Position numbers and translations under genes: made by a program. From JBJHBP01 sp050485645 (GTDB taxonomy: Bacteria > Pseudomonadota > Gammaproteobacteria > Steroidobacterales > Rariloculaceae): 64,000 nucleotides of DNA. The notes under the pieces were generated by a model. The model worked only from the letters and a program-made list of their open reading frames with translations. It was not told where the DNA came from and did not search any database. Below, in pieces: positions 58,143 to 64,000 of this stretch. The stretch lies in NCBI GenBank assembly GCA_050485645.1, contig JBJHBT010000005.1, positions 62,001 to 126,000 of the forward strand, read 5' to 3'. The first letter of the stretch is position 1; each line of letters begins with the position of its first letter.

Positions 58143-59138
58143 TTAGCGACAGTACCTCGGGTGCGGGTTGCCGTTCGGCAATCGGTACGGGCAATCCTCG
58201 TCGAGTTCGCCTTCATCTTCATCTTCATCTTCGTCACCGCCGCCACCGAGCCCGGCGCCGCCGCCGCTGCTCCCACCGCCGCCGCTGTTGCCGGGTGCAT
58301 TGCCCGAGTTACCGGCTCCGCTGCTGCCACCGGCGTTGCCCGAGTTGCCTGGCGCGTTGCCCGAGTTGCCGGCACCGCCCGAGTTGCCAGGCCCACCGCC
58401 GGCGTTACCCGAGTCACCTGGTCCACTGCCCGCGCCGTCGCCTGAGCCGCCGCCAGCGCCGCCCGTGTCGGCCGGTGGAGTGCCGCTGCCGGCGCCCGGC
58501 GCCGAACCGCCGGAGCCCCCGGTATCCCCGGTACCCCCCGTGCCGGACGAACCACCCGGCACGTCCGGACCAGCGCCGCTGCCACCACCCTGGCCGCCGC
58601 TGTAATCATGGTCGGTATTGGCGCCCGAGCCACCAGAGCCGTTCGAACCGGGCTGGCTGCCGCTGCCCGCGTTCGAGGAAGGTGGCGAAGCCGGACCGCT
58701 GCCATCGAAAGCCGATGGATCCGGGGCCGTTCCCTGCGAGCGGCAGTTGGACGGTACATGCGCGGCACGCCCGGCTACGTATTCGCACTGCCAGAGTATG
58801 GATCCGCCGGGAAACTGTGGAACGAGTTGGAGCACCGGCTGCGTGCCTGCGCCGGTGTTGCGCGTCGTGAGCAGGATCGTGCCGTCGTTGGCCACCGCGA
58901 TGTCTTCACAGTACTGGGTGGGTTCGAAGTGCACCTGTCGCGGCTGATTCGACGCCAGTGATTCACCCACGGCCAGACGCGGTACCGTCGCCAGCGTGAG
59001 GCACTCGGTCACACGCGCCCGCACGGTATGGGAGTGATAGTTGGGTAGCGCGATGGCCGCCAGAATGCCTACGACGCTTACCGCGATCATCACTTCGATC
59101 AGTGTAAAGCCGCCTGCGCGGCGCATTTGAACGGTCAC
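58143..59138 (-). CDS. type IV pilin-like protein with long Gly/Ser/Asn-rich C-terminal extension
   Basis: 331 residues. A short leader ending in Gly precedes FTLIEVMIAVSVVGILAAIALPNY, the type IV pilin methylation and N-helix motif with Glu5, so prepilin peptidase processing is expected. The pilin globular part ends near residue 130. Then come about 170 residues of low complexity, chiefly G, S, N, A and D, with repeated GNSGNAPGNSGNAG units, an acidic run of 14 (302-315), and a short loop closed by Cys316 and Cys330. Minor and major pilins usually stop near 150. Start may be GTG 59138 (AGGAG upstream) or ATG 59126. No pilus assembly gene lies nearby. Confidence 0.9.
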   Translation of the reverse strand: MTVQMRRAGGFTLIEVMIAVSVVGILAAIALPNYHSHTVRARVTECLTLATVPRLAVGESLASNQPRQVHFEPTQYCEDIAVANDGTILLTTRNTGAGTQPVLQLVPQFPGGSILWQCEYVAGRAAHVPSNCRSQGTAPDPSAFDGSGPASPPSSNAGSGSQPGSNGSGGSGANTDHDYSGGQGGGSGAGPDVPGGSSGTGGTGDTGGSGGSAPGAGSGTPPADTGGAGGGSGDGAGSGPGDSGNAGGGPGNSGGAGNSGNAPGNSGNAGGSSGAGNSGNAPGNSGGGGSSGGGAGLGGGGDEDEDEDEGELDEDCPYRLPNGNPHPRYCR

Positions 59139-59334
59139 CTTCCTCTCCTGGAGCCCAGTGTCTCGTGAAAGAATTGAATACGCGGCAGCCTACCGATGCG
59201 GCGGTGGAAATTCCGTGTCGATCAGCACATTCTCGTGAACGGATTCGCGGAAATTGCCCTGGGTTCGTGATTACCGGCTGAACCGCGGCGGTGCTAACGT
59301 GTCAGAAAGGGCAGACAAGGGGGATTTCTGAACA

Positions 59335-60534
59335 ATGTCTGAACAGGATGATCCGCCACCCCGGATCTGGAAGTGGATGCTGGTGCTGGTCGTGCTTGGC
59401 GTTCTCGGTGTTGGCAGCTACGGCTTCTGGAGCGCCGAAGACAGCTCGGGGATCGCGCTGAATACGGTGACCGTGGATCGCGGAGCGCTGCGGCACACGG
59501 TGTCGGCTACCGGTACGCTCAATCCGCTGGTGAACGTGGAGGTGGGTTCGCAGGTCTCCGGGATCATTGACGAGATCCATGTCGACTTCAATTCCGAAGT
59601 CACTCGCGGTCAGGTGCTGGCGCGCATCGAGACATCCACGTTCGAGGCGAATGTTCGCCAGGCGGAGGGTGAGGTAGCATCCGCACGGGCGGCTCTGGAC
59701 CTGGCGGAAGTGGACATTGCAAGGCTCCGGCAACTGCTCGAGCGCGAGCTCGTATCGCAGTCCGAAGTCGACCAGGCAGTGGCGCGACTGCGTCAGGCCG
59801 AGGCCTCACTACAGATTCGCATGCATGCGCTGGAGCGCGCTCAGTCGGAGCTTGCGCGCTGCACCATTTACTCGCCTGTGGACGGTATCGTGATATCCCG
59901 CAACGTCGATGTGGGTCAGACAGTGGCCGCATCGATGACGGCACCCATCCTGTTCCGCATTGCGAACGACCTGTCGCGCATGCAGATCAATTCGCTGGTT
60001 CCGGAAGCGGACATCGGCGGCATACGCGAAGGGCAGCGTGTGCAGTTCACGGTGGACGCATTCTCGGGCGAAACCTTCGATGGCGAGGTCGTGCAGGTGC
60101 GCAATCAGCCCATCATCGAGCAGAACGTGGTCGCCTACGATACGGTGATCGAAGTCGCCAATCCTGATCGCAAGCTCAAGCCCGGCATGACCGCGACAGT
60201 GACCATCGTTGTCGAGGAGCGATCCGATGTACTGCGAGTCCGCAACACCGCATTGCGGGCACGGCTGCCAGACAGCATCAGGCCGCCGGACCCGACACCG
60301 GCCACCGGTGACGGCGACGCGCGCACGGTCTATCGCGTCGACGCTGCAGCGGATCCTCCGGGCACGCTGCAGGCCATGAGCGTTCTCACCGGCAGTACGG
60401 ATGGCGTGTATACGGAAGTGCTCGACGGTCTCAGCGAAGGCGATGTGCTGGCCACCGGGATCGACCTCAGTGCACCGGCATCGGGCGGCGGCGGTCGCAG
60501 TGGCCTGTTCGGGCCGGGCCCGGCACAGTTCTGA
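59335..60534 (+). CDS. MacA-like periplasmic adaptor of an ABC efflux system
   Basis: 399 residues. One N-terminal transmembrane helix (about 12-32), then a membrane-fusion (HlyD/MacA) protein: biotinyl-lipoyl strands (VEVGSQVSGIIDEIHVDFNSEVTRGQVLARIE), a long alpha-hairpin (about 100-180), and beta-barrel domain (TIYSPVDGIVISRNVDVGQTVAAS). It links the inner-membrane MacB-type transporter to an outer-membrane channel. AAGGGGG lies about 11 nt before the ATG. The ATPase gene follows after 18 bp and the permease gene overlaps that. No TolC-like gene is in the window. Confidence 0.95.
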   Translation: MSEQDDPPPRIWKWMLVLVVLGVLGVGSYGFWSAEDSSGIALNTVTVDRGALRHTVSATGTLNPLVNVEVGSQVSGIIDEIHVDFNSEVTRGQVLARIETSTFEANVRQAEGEVASARAALDLAEVDIARLRQLLERELVSQSEVDQAVARLRQAEASLQIRMHALERAQSELARCTIYSPVDGIVISRNVDVGQTVAASMTAPILFRIANDLSRMQINSLVPEADIGGIREGQRVQFTVDAFSGETFDGEVVQVRNQPIIEQNVVAYDTVIEVANPDRKLKPGMTATVTIVVEERSDVLRVRNTALRARLPDSIRPPDPTPATGDGDARTVYRVDAAADPPGTLQAMSVLTGSTDGVYTEVLDGLSEGDVLATGIDLSAPASGGGGRSGLFGPGPAQF

Positions 60535-60552
60535 CGACGCAGGCGCGGAATC

Positions 60553-61314
60553 ATGGGCGTTGTCGTCATCGAAGACCTTTTCAAGACCTACCGGCTTGGT
60601 GGCGACATGAACGTTCCGGCGTTGCGAGGCGTGTCGCTGAATTTTGAACCGGGCGAGTTCATTGCCATCATGGGGCCGAGCGGCTCAGGTAAATCCACAC
60701 TGATGCATATCCTGGGCTGCCTGGATCGGCCCACCCGAGGGCGTTATCTGCTCGATGGCCAGGACGTATCCCGTCTGTCGCGCGACCAGCTCGCGGCATT
60801 GCGTAACCGCAAGCTCGGATTCGTATTCCAGAGCTTTAATCTGCTGTCGCGAACGTCGGCGCTGGAAAACATCGAGCTGCCGCTGATGTATTCGCGCAGT
60901 GGCCCGCGCCTGAAGGAGATTGCGCGCCGTTCGCGCAGGGCACTGGACATGGTCGGTCTTGCCGATCGTGCCCATCATCTGCCCAATCAGTTGTCAGGCG
61001 GCCAGCAGCAGCGTATCGCGATCGCACGCGCGCTGGTCACCGAACCGACCGTGCTGCTCGCCGATGAGCCTACCGGCAATCTCGATACCCGCACCGGTAT
61101 GGAGATCATGGAGATCTTCCAGAAGCTGAACGACGATGGCATCACGCTGGTTATCGTGACGCATGAACCGGAGATCGGCCAGTTCGCCAAACGCAGGATC
61201 GTGCTGCGCGACGGACGCATCGTTCAGGATGCGCCGGTCGTCGACAGACTCATTGCGGCCGAGGAAAAGCTCAGACTGCCGCAACTGGTGGACGAACCCG
61301 AGGAGTTTGCCTGA
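60553..61314 (+). CDS. MacB-type ABC transporter ATP-binding protein
   Basis: 253 residues with Walker A GPSGSGKST (about 39-47), LSGGQQQRIAIARAL signature, Walker B VLLADEPTGNLD, and the D-loop TR. The sequence agrees with the LolD/MacB ATPase group that powers mechanotransmission rather than substrate transport through the membrane. It follows the adaptor after 18 bp and shares a TGATG overlap with the FtsX-like permease gene, so the ATPase and membrane halves that are one polypeptide in E. coli MacB are separate here. Confidence 0.96.
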   Translation: MGVVVIEDLFKTYRLGGDMNVPALRGVSLNFEPGEFIAIMGPSGSGKSTLMHILGCLDRPTRGRYLLDGQDVSRLSRDQLAALRNRKLGFVFQSFNLLSRTSALENIELPLMYSRSGPRLKEIARRSRRALDMVGLADRAHHLPNQLSGGQQQRIAIARALVTEPTVLLADEPTGNLDTRTGMEIMEIFQKLNDDGITLVIVTHEPEIGQFAKRRIVLRDGRIVQDAPVVDRLIAAEEKLRLPQLVDEPEEFA

Positions 61315-62531
61315 TGCGTCCGGAACTGCTGGTACTGGTAGCGCTCAGGGCACTGCGTCGTAACGCCATGCGCTCGCTGCTGACGGCGCTGGGCGTGGTG
61401 ATCGGTGTGGCCGCGGTGATTACGATCGTGAGCATTGGTGCCGGCGCGCGGGCCGAAGTCGAGGAGCAGGTGAATCGCCTCGGTCACAACGTGATGCTGA
61501 TTTTCCCTGGCGCGCAGCAGCTTGGCGGGGTCAGCACCGGCGGCGGCACCGTGAATACACTGACACCTGAAGACGCCGAAGCACTGCGCAACGAGATTCC
61601 CGAGGTGCTGGCCGCAAGCCCGGAGGTAAGGTCTCAGCGGCAGGTCTCCTACGGCAGGAACAACTGGTTTACGCGGATATACGGTCAGTCGGCCGACTAC
61701 CTGCAGATTCGCCAGTGGCCGCTGGATGACGGGCGCATGTTCGATGAAGAAGACGTGGTGCGGGCCAACAAGGTGGCCGTGGTGGGTCAGACCATCGTCG
61801 AGGAACTGTTCGAAGGCACCGATCCCGTTGGCGAGATCATCCGTGTGCGCGGCAATCCGCTGGAAGTAATCGGTGTGCTTGAACGCAAGGGCATGTCGCT
61901 GATGGGTTCGGTGCAGGACGATATCATTCTTGTGCCTTACACCACGGCGTTCCGCTACGTGTCGGGGCGCTCTCACGCCATGGTCATCAACACCCAGATC
62001 ATCAGCTCCGACGCGATGGATGTTGCGCGACTGAAGATCTCCGATCTATTGCGTGAGCGTCATCGCCTGGGGCCGACGCAGGCCGATGACTTCACCGTGC
62101 AGACGCAGGAGGAAGTGGCACAGACTGCAACCGAAACGTCCCGCGTCATGACATTCCTGCTCGGCTCCATTGCCGGTATTTCGCTGCTTGTGGGCGGCAT
62201 CGGCATCATGAACATCATGCTGGTGAGCGTTACCGAGCGCACGCGCGAGATCGGTATCCGCGTCGCCAACGGCGCACGCCATCGCGACATCCTGCGGCAG
62301 TTTCTGCTGGAGGCCACGCTGATCAGCTGTCTGGGCGGTGTGCTCGGCATTCTGCTGGGTGGTGTGGTGAGCCATGCGCTGGCCCGTTATGCCGACTGGC
62401 CAGTGTTTATGCCGATGGACGCGATCCTGTATGCGTTCGCGTTCAGTGCCGCGGTGGGTATTTTTTTCGGCTTCTACCCGGCGCGCAAGGCTGCGCGCCT
62501 GGACCCCATCGAGGCGCTGCGCTACGAATAG
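61314..62531 (+). CDS. MacB-type permease (FtsX fold)
   Basis: 405 residues: helix 1 (about 18-40), large periplasmic domain (about 45-285) and three more helices at the C-terminus (MTFLLGSIAGISLLVGGIGIMNIMLVSVTERTREIGIR is the typical coupling segment). The order helix, periplasmic, three helices defines type VII ABC exporters such as MacB. Overlaps the ATPase gene by 1 bp. Substrates range from macrolides to peptides and lipoprotein-related cargo; nothing here discriminates. Confidence 0.95.
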   Translation: MRPELLVLVALRALRRNAMRSLLTALGVVIGVAAVITIVSIGAGARAEVEEQVNRLGHNVMLIFPGAQQLGGVSTGGGTVNTLTPEDAEALRNEIPEVLAASPEVRSQRQVSYGRNNWFTRIYGQSADYLQIRQWPLDDGRMFDEEDVVRANKVAVVGQTIVEELFEGTDPVGEIIRVRGNPLEVIGVLERKGMSLMGSVQDDIILVPYTTAFRYVSGRSHAMVINTQIISSDAMDVARLKISDLLRERHRLGPTQADDFTVQTQEEVAQTATETSRVMTFLLGSIAGISLLVGGIGIMNIMLVSVTERTREIGIRVANGARHRDILRQFLLEATLISCLGGVLGILLGGVVSHALARYADWPVFMPMDAILYAFAFSAAVGIFFGFYPARKAARLDPIEALRYE

Positions 62532-62561
62532 GGTTGCTGCGCGGTCGCTACGTTACATTAG

Positions 62562-62590
62562 GCTGCCGCTGCCGCTGCCGCTGCCGCTGC
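62562..62590. repeat. hexanucleotide (GCTGCC) tract after the permease gene
   Basis: Five consecutive GCTGCC-type units lie between the convergent permease and sulfurtransferase-like genes. It is a simple slippage-prone repeat, outside any gene. Confidence 0.6.
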
Positions 62591-62602
62591 TTCCGCCAGC
62601 CG

Positions 62603-62965
62603 CTACTGTCCCGGACCGTTCGCTTTTACCGCGGCAGCAAGCCGATACAGATACTGTGAACGGGCGCCGGAGCGGCAGAACGCCAGCACCGGCCCCGGCA
62701 GCGAATCCAGGTGCGCCGCGAACGCGTGCACATCGTCGAGATTGATTTCGCTGCCGACCACCGGCTGGTAAGCGAATTCAAGACCTGCCTGCCGCGCCGC
62801 CTCGCGCAGTTCAGTAGACGCCGGCTGCGCAGGCCCTTCCTCACCATCGGGACGGTTGTCGATCACCGAGCGAAAGCCCTGCGCCGCCACCTCCGTCATG
62901 TCTTCGGGGCGCAGCTGGCCGGCGGTGGCGAATTCCGCCGACAGGCGAGTCAGGTCCAGCGGCAT
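62603..62965 (-). CDS. TIGR01244/DUF442 phosphatase-like sulfur-transfer family protein
   Basis: 120 residues. ATG at 62965 follows GAAGGAG by 6 nt. The family motif is FCRSGARS (Cys near 101), a Cys-x-x-Gly-x-Arg loop like that of phosphatases and rhodaneses. These short proteins often stand next to, or are fused with, MBL-fold persulfide dioxygenases in sulfide-oxidation (blh/BigR) loci, where they are thought to handle persulfide sulfur. Here it lies 50 bp after the MBL gene, so the unit is typical. The regulator BigR is not seen in the window. Confidence 0.9.
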   Translation of the reverse strand: MPLDLTRLSAEFATAGQLRPEDMTEVAAQGFRSVIDNRPDGEEGPAQPASTELREAARQAGLEFAYQPVVGSEINLDDVHAFAAHLDSLPGPVLAFCRSGARSQYLYRLAAAVKANGPGQ

Positions 62966-63015
62966 CGATGACTCCTTCATCATGTTGTGGATCCGTTCTG
63001 TTCCGGTGATGCGGC

Positions 63016-63876
63016 TTACAGCTGGTTCACGGGTATCTTCATGTAGCTCACACCATTGTCTTCCGGCGGCGGCATTTCACCTCCACGGATGTTCACCTGG
63101 ATGGACGGCAGGATCAGCCTGGGCATTTCCAGTGTCGCGTCGCGTTCAGTCCGCATTTTTACAAATTCCGCTTCACTGATGCCATCGTGCACGTGGATGT
63201 TGGCTCTGCGCTGCTCGGCGACGGTGGTCATGCATTGGTGATCGCGCCCCTGTGGCGGATAATCATGGCAGACAAACAGGCGTGTTGCGTCGGGCAGCGA
63301 CAGGAGGCGTCTGATGGAGCGATACAGCGTGGCTGCGTCGCCTCCGGGAAAGTCGCAACGTGCCGTGCCGACATCCGGCAGGAACAGGGTATCGCCAATG
63401 AATACACTGTCGCCGATACGCCAGGCCATATCGGCGGGCGTGTGTCCGGGAGAGTGCATCACTTCGCACTCCAGATCGCCGATTGCGAACTTTTCCCCGG
63501 CCGCGAACAGCTGGTCGAACTGTCTGCCATCCGCAACAAAGCCTTCCTTCAGATTGAAAATATCGCGAAAGATCTTCTGCACCTCGCGAATCTTCTCACC
63601 GATCGCGAGTAGTCCGCCGACTTCACTGCGTATGAAGGGCGCGGCCGACAGATGATCGGCATGGGCGTGGGTTTCCAGAATCCACTCAACGGTAAGACTT
63701 CGGGCGCGCACGAAATCCACCAGCCGCTGTGCGCCTGAGGTGCTGGTGCGTCCGGCCTTGGGGTCGTAGTCGAGCACCGGATCGATGACGACGGCGCTGC
63801 CGCCTTCGCGGTCATAAGCCACATAGCTCCAGGTTTCTGAATCAGGGTCAAGAAATGGTTCGACGTTCGGCTGCAT
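63016..63876 (-). CDS. MBL-fold persulfide dioxygenase-like protein
   Basis: 286 residues. ATG at 63876 follows GGAG by 6 nt. The metal-site motif THAHADH (about 70-76), HSPGHTPADMAW, the D in GDTLF and the late HDY are those of the ETHE1/Blh group, which oxidise persulfides with iron and oxygen. The end (DATLEMPRLILPSIQVNIRGGEMPP) is characteristic of the Blh subgroup. It is the first gene of the two-gene unit with DUF442, and 124 bp of leader remain in the window, but I see no clear ArsR-type operator there. Confidence 0.92.
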   Translation of the reverse strand: MQPNVEPFLDPDSETWSYVAYDREGGSAVVIDPVLDYDPKAGRTSTSGAQRLVDFVRARSLTVEWILETHAHADHLSAAPFIRSEVGGLLAIGEKIREVQKIFRDIFNLKEGFVADGRQFDQLFAAGEKFAIGDLECEVMHSPGHTPADMAWRIGDSVFIGDTLFLPDVGTARCDFPGGDAATLYRSIRRLLSLPDATRLFVCHDYPPQGRDHQCMTTVAEQRRANIHVHDGISEAEFVKMRTERDATLEMPRLILPSIQVNIRGGEMPPPEDNGVSYMKIPVNQL

Positions 63877-64000
63877 GGTCAGCTCCGGTGGTCCGCGCAA
63901 TACTGTCGTGAACATTAGATGTGGTGCGATGACGTGATTGCAACTGCGGCAACTACCTGTTTCGTTGCGACACCGTGACAAGGATGCTGGCGGCTGCAAC

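Overview
The window is high-GC, gene-dense bacterial chromosome with no phage, insertion sequence, CRISPR or RNA gene that I could recognise. The gene set (gammaproteobacterial-type gshA, a CpxR/CpxA-like pair, MsrPQ, a P-II protein with Tyr51, a YheT-type hydrolase, DacB, a TIGR04211-type SH3 protein) points to a gammaproteobacterium. The DUF6152 protein, the tannase/esterase cluster and the Gld-type ABC operon fit an environmental heterotroph. I cannot name a genus.

Layout. 0-6.8 kb: a truncated PAS-GGDEF-EAL protein, a YheT-like hydrolase, a bactofilin, gshA and two membrane-anchored unknowns. 6.8-16 kb: an aldo/keto reductase with a ferredoxin-reductase-like flavoprotein, two SLC13-type transporters (one with four RCK_C domains), a quinone oxidoreductase and a pair of unknown genes. 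16-25 kb (minus strand): M16 peptidase, then a four-gene Gld-type ABC operon and ilvA. 25.4-29.3 kb: a dihydroorotase, a structured intergenic stretch, a small secreted protein and a divergent sigma-54 activator. 30-42 kb: a degenerate GAF-GGDEF-EAL protein, dacB, an SH3 protein, msrPQ, a P-II gene, a two-component system, a TPR/TonB-like protein and a coiled-coil protein. 42-48.5 kb: DUF6152, a large unknown lipoprotein, glutamate dehydrogenase, a truncated hemoglobin and a TPR regulator broken by an in-frame amber codon. 48.7-57 kb (minus strand): an aromatic-ester cluster of AraC regulator, AAHS-type MFS importer, a secreted esterase with a collagen-like insert, a tannase fused to two DUF3237 domains, and two more secreted hydrolases. 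57-64 kb: a VOC protein, a type IV pilin-like protein with a long Gly/Ser/Asn tail, a MacA-MacB type efflux set, and a two-gene sulfide/persulfide unit.

The best candidate for an undescribed system is the 27.0-29.3 kb module. A PAS-PAS-AAA-Fis sigma-54 activator is divergent from a 102-residue secreted helical protein. That small gene has a near-consensus -24/-12 promoter, an IHF-consensus match next to it, and three copies of a 12-bp palindrome at about -78, -96 and -119. Two of those copies flank or overlap the -35/-10 elements of the activator's own, apparently leaderless, promoter. This reads as a self-contained sense-and-respond circuit whose only evident target is the small secreted protein. 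Other points of note are the modified pilin, the collagen-like insert in an esterase, and the tannase-DUF3237 fusion that has lost the residues next to the catalytic Ser and His that carry the family disulfide.
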